From: Pontibacter ummariensis
GTDB lineage: Bacteria > Bacteroidota > Bacteroidia > Cytophagales > Hymenobacteraceae
DNA length: 41,064 nt
Assembly (NCBI RefSeq): GCF_900188175.1
Contig: NZ_FZOQ01000034.1
Span: 1-41,064 of the forward strand
Reading direction: 5' to 3'
Positions 8,761-17,151 of this stretch are shown here, in pieces. The stretch's first letter is position 1; every line of letters starts with the position of its first letter. The notes beneath the pieces are model-generated. The model was not told the origin of the DNA. It made no database searches and was given only the letters and a program-made list of their open reading frames with translations. Made by a program: the position numbers and the translations under genes.

Positions 8761-8926
8761 ATAGTCTGTTCAGGATATTCTTATTCAAAACTTACAAAAG
8801 TTGTTCCACTTATCTAAAACGGCTGATATTATAAATTGTTCTTGTATTATAGCCCGAAAAACAAGCTGTTTACCAAAAAGCGCGTAATAACTTTTGTATA
8901 AAAAAAATATATAAACGGCAGATACA

Positions 8927-10042
8927 GTGGCAACGGACGTAGTAATAATTGGAGGCGGACTGGCTGGGCTGGTTAGTGCTCTAGGGCTGGCGAAGGCCGG
9001 GCTGGCGGTGACACTGGTCGAAAAAAAAGCTTATCCCTTTCATAAAGTATGCGGGGAGTACGTCTCAAACGAGGTGCTGCCTTACCTTCGCTCCCTCGGT
9101 GCCGATGTCGGCCCGCTTAAGCCCGCTAACATCCGGCACTTCCTGCTCTCCTCGCCCTCCGGTCATACCCTGCAGGCTCCCCTAGACCTTGGTGGCTTTG
9201 GCCTTAGCCGCTACACTTTTGACAACTACCTGTACGAACTGGCCCGAAAGCGGGGTGTAAACTTCTTGCTACAACAACAAGTGTTAGCCGTCACTTTTGA
9301 GGATGATGCGTTCGACATCGAGCTGTCTGGGCCGGAGAACCTACAGGCAAAAGTAGTGCTGGGGGCATTCGGCAAGCGCGCCAATCTGGACCGCCAACTT
9401 GAGAGGCCCTTTTTTAAGGTCCGCTCCCCTTACATAGGCGTTAAATACCACCTGCGGCACGACTTCCCGAAAGACTTGATCGCATTGCACAACTTTAAGG
9501 ACGGCTATGCCGGTATTTCCGCTATCGAGGATAACCGTTACTGCTTCTGCTACCTGACTACCCGGCAAAACCTAAAGGAACACGGCAGCATACCGCGCAT
9601 GGAGCAGGCCGTGCTGCACCGCAATCCGCACCTTCGGCAGATATTTGAGGAGGCGGAGCTCCTGTACGACCAACCGGAGGTCATCAATGAGATCTCCTTC
9701 TCCCCAAAAACCTGCGTAGAGAACCACATGCTGCTCTGCGGCGATGCGGCGGGCATGATCACACCACTCTGCGGCAACGGCATGGCCATGGCTATTCATT
9801 CGGGAAAGATTGCAACAGAGCACGTCCTGCACTACTTCCGGAACGGACACCACCGCCAGGAACTGGAAAAGAACTACGAGCAGGCCTGGAAGTCGCGGTT
9901 TAAAAAGCGCCTGCAACTCGGCCGTACTGTGCAACAGCTTTTTGGCAACCCCGTCCTTTCTGAGCTAGCCGTAAGATCCCTCAAGTACCTGCCCCCCGCC
10001 GTGCGCCTGGTCATGCGCCAGACCCACGGCAAGCCCTTCTAG
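8927..10042 (+). CDS. FAD-dependent oxidoreductase of the type III PKS operon
   Basis: The 371-residue protein belongs to the geranylgeranyl reductase/aromatic-hydroxylase-like flavoprotein superfamily. It has an N-terminal dinucleotide-binding motif (VIIGGGLAGLVSALGLAKAG, residues 6-25), a substrate-side motif VCGEYVSNEV, and the second FAD motif CGDAAGMITPLCGNGMAMAI near residues 270-290. The only plausible start is GTG at 8927. It is followed at 184 bp by a type III polyketide synthase and its methyltransferase on the same strand. In comparable clusters such enzymes oxidise the alkylresorcinol or alkylpyrone product to quinones or hydroxylated forms; the reaction here is an inference. It is cytoplasmic or membrane-associated. 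Confidence 0.85.
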   Translation: MATDVVIIGGGLAGLVSALGLAKAGLAVTLVEKKAYPFHKVCGEYVSNEVLPYLRSLGADVGPLKPANIRHFLLSSPSGHTLQAPLDLGGFGLSRYTFDNYLYELARKRGVNFLLQQQVLAVTFEDDAFDIELSGPENLQAKVVLGAFGKRANLDRQLERPFFKVRSPYIGVKYHLRHDFPKDLIALHNFKDGYAGISAIEDNRYCFCYLTTRQNLKEHGSIPRMEQAVLHRNPHLRQIFEEAELLYDQPEVINEISFSPKTCVENHMLLCGDAAGMITPLCGNGMAMAIHSGKIATEHVLHYFRNGHHRQELEKNYEQAWKSRFKKRLQLGRTVQQLFGNPVLSELAVRSLKYLPPAVRLVMRQTHGKPF

Positions 10043-10226
10043 GCCAGTACTGCTCCGCTTGTATCTTTCACCCGCTTATATCTTATCAGCTGTGGTATCC
10101 GTACTAAAGTGCAATACCCGCACGGCTTATTTGCTGCTGAATCAGTCCTAAAACCTTTCGTGTACAAATATGCTGCACCAGGTCTTCTGTGCATTTTGAG
10201 CAAGGGTAACACAAAAGAACATTAAC

Positions 10227-11348
10227 ATGAAGAGCTATATTTGCGCCATCGGCACAGCCAACCCACCCCATAAAATCCCACAGATGCAGATAGCGGATTT
10301 TATGGCTGCGGCGCTGCAGTTTGATGAGCGAGACACACGCAAGTTGAAGGCCCTGTACCGGGTCTCCGGCATTGGCCAGCGCTACACGGTCCTGGAAGAC
10401 TATACCCGCCAGAACGGGGATTTTACCTTTTACCCAAATACTCCCTCCCTGGAACCCTTCCCCACGGTGCAACAGCGCATGGACCTGTACAAACAGCATG
10501 CGGTGGCGCTATCGGAACAGGCTATACAAGACTGCCTGGGCCAGGTTTCAGCTGTAGACCTACCGGACCTGACACACCTTATCACCGTGAGTTGCACCGG
10601 CATGTATGCCCCCGGCCTAGATATAGAACTAGTGGAGCGCCTTCAGCTCCCCACCACCGTGCAGCGCACTGCTGTAAATTTTATGGGCTGCTACGCTGCT
10701 TTTAACGCCATCAAGCTTGCCGACTCCATTTGCAAGGCCAACCCGGAGGCCAAGGTCATGTTGGTATGCACCGAGATCTGCACCATCCATTTTCAGAAGT
10801 ACACCGAACAGGACCACCTGGTATCCAACGCTTTGTTTGGCGATGGGGCCGCCGCTGTACTCATGCAAGGGCAACCCTGCCAGGAGATAAGCCTGGAGCT
10901 ACAGTCCTTTCACTGTGACCTGGCACCTGCAGGTAAACGGGAGATGGCTTGGCACATCGGCGACACGGGTTTCGAGATGACGCTCTCTTCTTATGTTCCG
11001 GACCTTATTAAGAAAGGCATTACAGAACTGACCGAGAAACTGCTAAGGGGGCTTAAAACAACTATGTCAGAAATAAAGCTCTTTGCCATACACCCCGGTG
11101 GCCGCCGCATATTAGAGGTAATTGAGCAGGAGTTGGGCATGAGCCGCGATGACAACAGGCACGCGTATAAAGTGCTTCGCGAGTTCGGGAACATGTCCTC
11201 AGCCACTGTGCTGTTCGTGTTGAAAGAGCTAATGGAGAACCTCACCCGGAAAGAGCAGAATGAGCCTGTGCTGAGCTTTGCCTTTGGCCCCGGCCTTACC
11301 CTGGAATCTATGCTATTAAAAGTGCACTATGCTGGAACAACGAAGTAA
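10227..11348 (+). CDS. Type III polyketide synthase (chalcone/stilbene synthase-like)
   Basis: The 373-residue protein is of standard length for a homodimeric type III PKS. The catalytic triad is visible: Cys155 in NFMGCYAAFN, His289 in FAIHPGG, and Asn322 in EFGNMSSATVLFVL. The C-terminal FGPGL loop corresponds to the family's GFGPG. It condenses malonyl-CoA onto an acyl starter; bacterial relatives with an adjacent methyltransferase make alkylpyrones or alkylresorcinols. The 20-base overlap with the methyltransferase gene indicates translational coupling and a shared pathway. Starter, number of extensions and cyclisation mode cannot be read from the sequence. Confidence 0.93.
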   Translation: MKSYICAIGTANPPHKIPQMQIADFMAAALQFDERDTRKLKALYRVSGIGQRYTVLEDYTRQNGDFTFYPNTPSLEPFPTVQQRMDLYKQHAVALSEQAIQDCLGQVSAVDLPDLTHLITVSCTGMYAPGLDIELVERLQLPTTVQRTAVNFMGCYAAFNAIKLADSICKANPEAKVMLVCTEICTIHFQKYTEQDHLVSNALFGDGAAAVLMQGQPCQEISLELQSFHCDLAPAGKREMAWHIGDTGFEMTLSSYVPDLIKKGITELTEKLLRGLKTTMSEIKLFAIHPGGRRILEVIEQELGMSRDDNRHAYKVLREFGNMSSATVLFVLKELMENLTRKEQNEPVLSFAFGPGLTLESMLLKVHYAGTTK

Positions 11349-12030
11349 CGAACCGGAGCTGATGGACGACCTCGCCTACTCGGGGGAGGAAATGCGGAAG
11401 ACGCTGGACGAGCTGGAAATTATCAATACCCGGCTGGGTGGCTATAAGGTGGTGCTGAACGCCCTCGACCAATTGGCGACCAGGCACAAAGGCAGAACGC
11501 TGCACATCGCAGACATAGGCTGTGGCGGGGGCGACACCTTAAAGAACATGGCCAGGTGGGCAAAACACCAGAAAGTTCCTGTACTGTTAACCGGCATCGA
11601 TGCGAACGACTACATTGTGCAGTATGCCCGCAAAGAATGTCAGGGGTATCCGAACATCGAGGTAAAGCAGTTTGATGTTTTTTCGGAGGGGTTCGCCCGG
11701 GAAGCGTATGATATCACCGTCTGCAGCCTTTTCTGCCATCATTTCACAGATAAGCAGCTTGTCCGGATGTTCCGGCAGTTGTACCAGCAATCCCGGCTTG
11801 GGGTCATCATCAACGACCTGCACCGGCACTGGTTTGCCTACTACTCCATTAAATACATTACGGCCCTGTTCTCTAACTCTGTGTTGGTCCGAAACGATGC
11901 GCCTCTGTCTGTATCACGCGCCTTTAAGCGGGACGAGATACAGCAATTAGTGAAGCAAGCAGGTATCAGCAAGTACTCCCTGCGCTGGATGTGGGCATTC
12001 CGCTGGCAACTGCTTTTACAAAAACGCTAA
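11329..12030 (+). CDS. Class I SAM-dependent methyltransferase, coupled to type III PKS
   Basis: The 233-residue protein has a Rossmann motif I at residues 60-70 (IADIGCGGGDTL), an acidic end of beta-2 (LTGIDAND), and a conserved SLFCHHF segment typical of methyltransferases that accompany bacterial type III PKSs (as BpsB accompanies BpsA in Bacillus). Its start codon lies inside the PKS gene, 20 bases before the PKS stop. The likely role is O- or C-methylation of the pyrone or resorcinol; this is inferred from context. A hydrophobic segment near residues 165-180 may help it meet lipidic substrates. Confidence 0.88.
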   Translation: MLEQRSNEPELMDDLAYSGEEMRKTLDELEIINTRLGGYKVVLNALDQLATRHKGRTLHIADIGCGGGDTLKNMARWAKHQKVPVLLTGIDANDYIVQYARKECQGYPNIEVKQFDVFSEGFAREAYDITVCSLFCHHFTDKQLVRMFRQLYQQSRLGVIINDLHRHWFAYYSIKYITALFSNSVLVRNDAPLSVSRAFKRDEIQQLVKQAGISKYSLRWMWAFRWQLLLQKR

Positions 12031-12080
12031 CCCTTTGCAGGTACTCCTGCTGCCTCTCTTCTTAAACAAAGCATAAAAGT

Positions 12081-12287
12081 ATGAGCAAACGATCGCACTT
12101 CTGGATACTTTTTATCGCCTCCGTTATTATCTCCGGCCTGATCATCACCGTCTTTGTAAAGGCACTCAAAGTCGTCCTGATGGTGATTCTGGTGCTGGCG
12201 TTAGCCCCCATCATCTACTTCCTGCTCAGGCTCCTTGTCCCCAAGGGGAGAAAAGACGATGCTGACAAACTTGACTCTGGTGAGTAG
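12081..12287 (+). CDS. Small two-helix membrane protein
   Basis: This 68-residue protein has two hydrophobic segments, at about 7-25 and 30-52 (VVLMVILVLALAPIIYFLLR), with a charged C-terminal tail (KGRKDDADKLDSGE). I recognise no family. It starts 50 bp after the methyltransferase stop and is the last plus-strand gene of the PKS cluster, so it may be cotranscribed. A role in membrane anchoring or export of the lipid-like product is speculation. It ends 12 bp before the stop of the opposing deacetylase-family gene. Confidence 0.65.
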   Translation: MSKRSHFWILFIASVIISGLIITVFVKALKVVLMVILVLALAPIIYFLLRLLVPKGRKDDADKLDSGE

Positions 12288-12299
12288 CCTGCCGGTTTG

Positions 12300-13202
12300 T
12301 TAAAAGAAGAGTTGTTGTGCCAGCCGAAAGGTGTTGGCATGCGCCTCTACAATGTGCGCGATCTGCCTGGAGTAGCCTCCGCCCATGCTTACCGCCACTG
12401 GCAACTTGTTTTTGCGGCATAGTTCCAGTACGGTTCTGTCCCGCTCCTTGCAGCCGTTAACCGTCATCCCCAACTTCCCCAGCTTGTCCGTTGCCAGCAC
12501 GTCTACTCCGGACTGAAAGAACACATAGTCCGGCTGCTGCTCATCCAGTAGCCTGGGTAGTACCTCCTGTAAAAGCCTTAAATAAGTTTTGTCATCGGTG
12601 CCCTCTGCCAAGGGTAAGTCCAGATCTGAGTTCTCTTTATGGAAAGGGTAGTTATGGCCACAGTGCATGCTAAAGGTAAACACCCGGGGCTCCTGCTCAA
12701 AGATCTGCGCCGTACCATTGCCTTGATGCACATCCAGGTCCACGACCAGTACTTTTCTGATCTCTGTGTAGTTGAGCAGGTAATTAGCGGCGATGGCAAT
12801 ATCGTTCAGCAGGCAAAAGCCCTCCCCCCTGTCTGTGAAGGCATGGTGTGTGCCACCGGCTATGTTCATCCCGACCCCATTTTCCAGCGCAAACAAAGCC
12901 GCCTGCACCGTCCCGTTCATGATCACCACTTCCCGGTTCACCAAGTCCTCTGACAGCGGGAAGCCCGTTCTGCGAATTTCCGATGCCGATAGCTCCAACC
13001 GGCGCAGGCGCTGCCAATAATTGGCAGCGTGTGTATCTAAGATGAAGCGCTCCGGCAAAGGCTCCGGCGCAAAGAGATTCTCTTCTGTGATCGTACCTTC
13101 ATATAGTAGCTGCTCAGGCAGCAGGTCATACTTAATCATCGGGAAGCGATGCCCCTCAGGCAAGCTGTGTGCGAACTTTTCAGACCAGGCGATTTTTAGC
13201 AT
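12300..13202 (-). CDS. Histone deacetylase/AcuC/AphA-family zinc hydrolase
   Basis: The 300-residue protein shows the arginase-fold deacetylase signature. The His119-His120 pair lies in GGTHHAF, metal ligands Asp157 and His159 in VVDLDVHQGNG, and a third ligand Asp234 in SGVDVLATD. The active-site Tyr277 is in SMGGGYS. Bacterial members remove acetyl groups from lysines, polyamines or other small acetylated compounds; substrate cannot be told here. The short N-terminal block KYDLLPEQLL resembles class IV (HDAC11-like) bacterial members. It converges on the PKS operon and diverges from the DnaA-box region. Confidence 0.9.
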   Translation of the reverse strand: MLKIAWSEKFAHSLPEGHRFPMIKYDLLPEQLLYEGTITEENLFAPEPLPERFILDTHAANYWQRLRRLELSASEIRRTGFPLSEDLVNREVVIMNGTVQAALFALENGVGMNIAGGTHHAFTDRGEGFCLLNDIAIAANYLLNYTEIRKVLVVDLDVHQGNGTAQIFEQEPRVFTFSMHCGHNYPFHKENSDLDLPLAEGTDDKTYLRLLQEVLPRLLDEQQPDYVFFQSGVDVLATDKLGKLGMTVNGCKERDRTVLELCRKNKLPVAVSMGGGYSRQIAHIVEAHANTFRLAQQLFF

Positions 13203-13760
13203 AGCACAAAACTAACAATTAAACAGGGTCACAGGTTTAAACAAGGCAAGCGTCGCCGTTCCTGCTAAAGGAAACAACCTACAAACAGTACAAAAGCTAA
13301 CACCTTTAGCACCGACATATGAAGAGGTGGATAAGTGTGGAAAGGTTCCCCACAATATCCACTTACCCCTGTTTTGCCTGTGGATAAATGTGGATAACTC
13401 TGTTAATTACACACAATTATCCACCATTTCGTGTGCACTACCTGCCATTTATGCCCAAATACCTCGACAATTTTATATTGCCGGCCACTAAAACCACGAT
13501 TTAGCTAAAGATATTAACCAAAGCATTAACAATATATAGGGTTATCGGTATTATAGTTAAAGTGCCATTGTTCCCTTCTCCCACCATAAAAGCCTGTACC
13601 GGTCATCTCTCAGGCACCTGTACGGGTTTACTCCTGCTGTAGGACAGGTTAATACTTTGCAACATTTTACTACCCTGCTACAGTAAACAGGGCATAACCA
13701 GCAACTTACTCGCGCAGCCTAAACAGCACGGGGTGAGACGGCCCTAAGACAACAAGACAC
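13203..13760. other. DnaA-box cluster: candidate replication origin (oriC-like)
   Basis: In this gene-free 558-bp stretch there are two perfect DnaA boxes (TGTGGATAA) at 13379-13387 and 13389-13397, exactly 10 bp apart in the same orientation. A one-mismatch box in that orientation lies at 13326-13334 (GGTGGATAA). Two sites on the opposite strand are at 13417-13425 (TTATCCACC) and 13355-13363 (ATATCCACT). An AT-rich stretch follows at about 13465-13560 with runs like TTTTATATTG and AACAATATATAGGG, a possible unwinding element. The 3' part (13560-13760) holds little; TAATACTTTGC at about 13650 might be a promoter for the next gene. A DnaA-titrating or regulatory cluster is the main alternative. 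Confidence 0.6.
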
Positions 13761-14390
13761 ATGAAAAAGACGCTGCTACTCGCGCTACTGCTGTTGTGCT
13801 ACCTTACCGGTTTTGCACAGCTAGAGGGCCCTACCGCTATCCGCCAGAACCACAACCTCTTCAGTGGGCTGGACGCCCCTAATGGTGGCATCGGGATAAA
13901 AGGGGGAGTGAGCTTTGCCAACGCCTACGGAAGCGATAAGGATAAATGGGGAGACGCATCCGGCCTTACAACGTTTCATGCCGGTATATATGCCCAGTTC
14001 TCCTTCGGAGAGTTCTTTTCCTTGCAACCGGAACTCCTGTACTCCCGCAAAGGCTTTGAGCGCAACGATTCTACCTTCCGCTTCGATTACCTGGAAGTAC
14101 CTCTGCTGGCAGTTTTTAGCATCACCAATAACTTCAGTGTGCACCTGGGCCCACAGGCAGGCATCATGGTGGCGGCCAACCAAGGGGAGAAGGAGGTAGC
14201 TTTGGAGCCCTATAATACCTTCGACTATGGATTTGCCGCGGGGCTGGAGGGATATATCGGGCACTTCCGGCTAGGAACGCGCTATAGTATGGGCTTAGCT
14301 GACCTGCGAAAACTGGACAAGGGGGGCAACAGCCTAAACGAAGATGTCAAAAACGGGGTGATACAGGTTTACCTGGGTATTGGCTTTTAG
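13761..14390 (+). CDS. PorT-like outer-membrane beta-barrel protein
   Basis: The 209-residue protein has a signal peptide (MKKTLLLALLLLCYLTGFAQ) and alternating hydrophobic strands with the usual Bacteroidota small-barrel markers: GIGIKGGVSFAN, FSLQPELLYSRKGF, FDYLEVPLLAVFSI, FSVHLGPQAGIMV and a C-terminal strand ending in Phe (VYLGIGF). These place it in the outer-membrane beta-barrel (OMP_b-brl_2) family, whose function is rarely known. It begins downstream of the DnaA-box cluster and is the first of three plus-strand envelope genes. Confidence 0.85.
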   Translation: MKKTLLLALLLLCYLTGFAQLEGPTAIRQNHNLFSGLDAPNGGIGIKGGVSFANAYGSDKDKWGDASGLTTFHAGIYAQFSFGEFFSLQPELLYSRKGFERNDSTFRFDYLEVPLLAVFSITNNFSVHLGPQAGIMVAANQGEKEVALEPYNTFDYGFAAGLEGYIGHFRLGTRYSMGLADLRKLDKGGNSLNEDVKNGVIQVYLGIGF

Positions 14391-14496
14391 GGCAGCGGCA
14401 CCTTTGTAGCCTGTACGCAGCACCTCCACATCATTTTTCCGCCTCAGGCCGTACCATAAAGAAAACCAACTGGTAAGGTTAAACAACACGCACCCC

Positions 14497-15225
14497 ATGG
14501 CAAAACGAACCCTGCCCTCGTGCATCATCCTACTGGGCATGCTTATAATAGCCCTCGCCTCCTGCGACACCACGATAAAGACAGATGAGGCAGTGATCAG
14601 CGCCCCCGTGGAGAAAAAGGAGGTAGTAAGGCCTTCGCATGTTTACGTGATAGACACCGCCCAAAGCGAGATAACCTGGATCGGCGCCAAGATGACAGGC
14701 CGCCATAATGGACTGTTTAACATCACGGAAGGAGAGCTTTATATGAAAGATAGCATGCTGTCCGGCGGCAACTTCCTGATTGACATGCTCAGCGTTCGCT
14801 CAGACGACAAGACCATAGACCAGGCTAGCAACGAAAAGCTTACCAAGCATTTACGGTCATCGGATTTCTTTGATGTAGAGAACCATCCCACTGCCATTTT
14901 TGAAGTGACGGAAGTCACCCGTTACGATAGCTTATTGCACCAGCCGGACAACAAGGCTCCAAAAAGCAAGTACAGCGAACTGCGCATCAAAGACCCTACC
15001 CATCGCATAACCGGCAACCTGACCATTAAAGGAGAAACTAAAAGCGTGTCGTTCCCGGCCAAGGTAACCCTGAAAAATAACCTGCTGCTGGCAAAGGCAA
15101 ACTTTAACCTGGACCGCACCAAGTGGGGCCTGGTGTACCGGTCTGACCAATCGTTGGGAAACCAGACAATTTACCCCGAAGTTAACATTGGTATTAACCT
15201 GGTGGCCAAGCCTGCCCCGCGTTAA
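14497..15225 (+). CDS. YceI-family lipoprotein
   Basis: The 242-residue protein has a lipoprotein signal peptide with its lipobox ending at Cys23 (ALASC). A YceI-like beta-barrel domain follows: VIDTAQSEITWIGAKMTGRHNG, a segment around HLRSSDFFDVENHPTAIFEV, THRITGNLTIKGETKSVSFP and NLDRTKWGLVYRS. YceI domains are lipocalin-like and bind long polyprenyl or fatty-acyl chains, often in envelope or stress responses. The protein is expected in the periplasm, lipid-anchored. A 106-bp gap separates it from the beta-barrel gene. Confidence 0.9.
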   Translation: MAKRTLPSCIILLGMLIIALASCDTTIKTDEAVISAPVEKKEVVRPSHVYVIDTAQSEITWIGAKMTGRHNGLFNITEGELYMKDSMLSGGNFLIDMLSVRSDDKTIDQASNEKLTKHLRSSDFFDVENHPTAIFEVTEVTRYDSLLHQPDNKAPKSKYSELRIKDPTHRITGNLTIKGETKSVSFPAKVTLKNNLLLAKANFNLDRTKWGLVYRSDQSLGNQTIYPEVNIGINLVAKPAPR

Positions 15226-15340
15226 CAGCATCCTTTTAACTGTTTAAGCCTGATCGACTCCTGCTACCAAGCCTACAGGGGAGGCCTTTATGCGAAACAG
15301 GCTTTTTACACGTTCCTACACAAAACCTGAACCGATAAGA

Positions 15341-15883
15341 ATGAGAAAACTCCTGTGCCTGCTTCCGCTGCTACTGCTGACTTGGCCTGCCAGCGCCCAG
15401 GATGAACAAATCAACTTATTTAACGCACAGCAGGCATACATGCTACGGTCCGGTATGTTGGTTTTAGGGGGCTGGGCAATCGTGAACATCATGGTGGGCA
15501 GCTTTAAGCTGACCAAAGCCACGCGCAGCAGCAAGCGTTTTTTTCAGATGAACCTGTACTGGAACATTGTGAACCTGCTTATCGCCATAGGGGGCTTATA
15601 TGCAGTGTCTTCAGGCAACGCACCCGGCATAAGTTTAGCGCAGGCACTGCAGCAACACGTGCTCTATAAAAAGATCCTTTACCTGAATGTGGGGCTAGAC
15701 GTTAGTTACATGGTGCTGGGGGCTTACCTGCAGGAGCGCTCGCGCACATCGTACAAAACAGAGCAACTACAGGGTTGGGGACAGGCCATCGTGCTGCAAG
15801 GGCTTTTCCTGTTCCTGCTAGACCTGGTCCTGGTCGTACTCCTAGAATCCATCGCGGCCCAACTGTATGGCCTGATACCGTAG
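15341..15883 (+). CDS. Unknown inner-membrane protein with signal sequence
   Basis: I chose the internal ATG at 15341 because it opens directly into a signal peptide (MRKLLCLLPLLLLTWPASAQ); the longer frame from 15290 would add 17 polar residues in front. The 180-residue product then has about four hydrophobic helices, near residues 37-55, 75-92, 115-130 and 155-175. A polar linker (TKATRSSKRFFQMN) joins the first two. Related proteins of unknown function appear common in Hymenobacteraceae, from memory. It faces the DJ-1 gene across a strong hairpin terminator. Confidence 0.75.
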   Translation: MRKLLCLLPLLLLTWPASAQDEQINLFNAQQAYMLRSGMLVLGGWAIVNIMVGSFKLTKATRSSKRFFQMNLYWNIVNLLIAIGGLYAVSSGNAPGISLAQALQQHVLYKKILYLNVGLDVSYMVLGAYLQERSRTSYKTEQLQGWGQAIVLQGLFLFLLDLVLVVLLESIAAQLYGLIP

Positions 15884-15910
15884 CGAGTCTGGCTCCTATC
15901 CTCAAACAGC

Positions 15911-15950
15911 GAAGGCCGCACCTGTTACTAACAAGTGCGGCCTTCTTTAG
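15911..15950. terminator. Hairpin terminator between convergent genes
   Basis: An 11-bp perfect stem, GAAGGCCGCAC against GTGCGGCCTTC, is followed by TTTAG. It lies between the convergent membrane-protein and DJ-1/PfpI genes. Confidence 0.75.
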
Positions 15951-15965
15951 TTAAGTGCGGCTTTG

Positions 15966-16523
15966 CTAGCGGTTGTGCTTGCCTTCGGCAAACTCTTCTA
16001 TCATCTTTTTGTTAAAGGCTGGAATATCATCCGGGTTACGGCTGGTAACAAGGCCATTGTCTACCACAACCTCCTGATCTACCCAATCAGCCCCGGCGTT
16101 TTTCAGGTCTGTTTTCAGGGTATGGTAACTGGTCATTTTTCTGCCTTTCACCTTCCCTGTTTCAATGAGCGTCCAGGGGCCATGACAGATAGAAGCCACC
16201 GGCTTTCCGGCCTCCATAAACTTGTTCACAAAGCTGACGGCCTCCTCGTTAACGCGCAGGTGGTCTGGGTTCAGCACACCTCCTGGCAACACTAACCCGT
16301 TGTAATCCTCTGCGCTTACCTCGCTTAGCTTTTTATCTACTTTAAAGGTGTCGCCCCAGTCGGTATGGTTCCAGGCCTTTATCTCGTCTTTCTTGTTCGG
16401 GGAGACAATGTGGGCCTCTGCTCCTTCGTCTTTCAATGCCTGAAGCGGCTTCGTTAGCTCTACCTGCTCAAAGCCCTCTTCTACTAAAATTGCGATCCTT
16501 TTTCCTTCTAATTTATTTCCCAT
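15966..16523 (-). CDS. DJ-1/PfpI-family protein (type 1 glutamine amidotransferase fold)
   Basis: I place the start at the ATG at 16523 (MGNKLEGKRIAILVEEGFEQ), since the 28 residues of the longer frame are unlike the family. The 185-residue product matches general-stress PfpI/YhbO proteins. The nucleophile Cys113 is followed by His114 in SICHGPW, and the acidic partner is Glu16 in LVEEGFE. LVLPGGVLNPDHLR and VVDNGLVTSRNPDDIPAFN are further family blocks. Members act as chaperones or deglycases, or have glyoxalase-like activity, in stressed cytoplasm. It diverges from the TlpA-like gene, so the 116 bp between them hold both promoters. Confidence 0.92.
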   Translation of the reverse strand: MGNKLEGKRIAILVEEGFEQVELTKPLQALKDEGAEAHIVSPNKKDEIKAWNHTDWGDTFKVDKKLSEVSAEDYNGLVLPGGVLNPDHLRVNEEAVSFVNKFMEAGKPVASICHGPWTLIETGKVKGRKMTSYHTLKTDLKNAGADWVDQEVVVDNGLVTSRNPDDIPAFNKKMIEEFAEGKHNR

Positions 16524-16639
16524 TATTAAGTTTGCTTGTATGTTTAACAAAAGTTCGCTTTTAAATAACGGTTTAACCCTTAAATTGTTAATAACACGAA
16601 AGCGCAATAGGCCTTTCCTCTCTTTCGTGTTATAGACCC

Positions 16640-17140
16640 ATGATAAAAACAGTCCTCCCCTCTGTAATCGCTGCTCTCCTGCTGGTTTGTACCGCTTCGG
16701 CCCCTGGCTTTGCGCAGGAGGTGGAAGTGATAAAATTCGACCAATTACAGCAATTACGGCAGCAACCTCACGATACCCTGTATGTGGTGAACTTCTGGGC
16801 TACCTGGTGCAAGCCCTGCATTAAGGAGCTTCCCTACTTCGAAGCGGCCAACGTCCTTTACAAAGACCAACCCGTGAAAGTAATTTTAGTAAGCATGGAC
16901 GCTGCCGAAGACCTGGAAACACGCGTAAAGCCTTTTGTGCAAAAGCGTGGTCTGAAGGCTGATTTACTGCTGCTGGATGAGGTGGACGGAAACTCGTGGA
17001 TAGACAAGTTGGAGCCCAAGTGGTCTGGCGCGATACCCGCTACCCTTGTTTTTAACAACAAGCGCAAGCAGTATGAGTTCGTGGAGAGCGAAATGACACA
17101 GGAAGAGCTAACCAAACTGATTGAAAAGTATAAACCATAA
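16640..17140 (+). CDS. TlpA/ResA-like periplasmic thioredoxin
   Basis: The 166-residue protein has a signal peptide (about residues 1-25, ending GFAQ) and a thioredoxin fold. The redox pair is Cys57 and Cys60 in NFWATWCKPC, and the cis-Pro is Pro133 in GAIPATLVF. Length and motifs fit a periplasmic thiol-disulfide reductase rather than a cytoplasmic thioredoxin. It is followed after only 11 bp by a second thioredoxin-fold gene, so the two form an operon. They may deal with different oxidised partners in the envelope. Confidence 0.92.
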   Translation: MIKTVLPSVIAALLLVCTASAPGFAQEVEVIKFDQLQQLRQQPHDTLYVVNFWATWCKPCIKELPYFEAANVLYKDQPVKVILVSMDAAEDLETRVKPFVQKRGLKADLLLLDEVDGNSWIDKLEPKWSGAIPATLVFNNKRKQYEFVESEMTQEELTKLIEKYKP

Positions 17141-17151
17141 CCTCCTCTTCT

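Noticed and set aside
8800..8905. Repeated AACTTTTGT upstream of several genes (also near 16555) as a possible regulon box
   Set aside because: The sequence is a near-consensus promoter fragment in an AT-rich genome; three occurrences without conserved spacing do not make a regulon.
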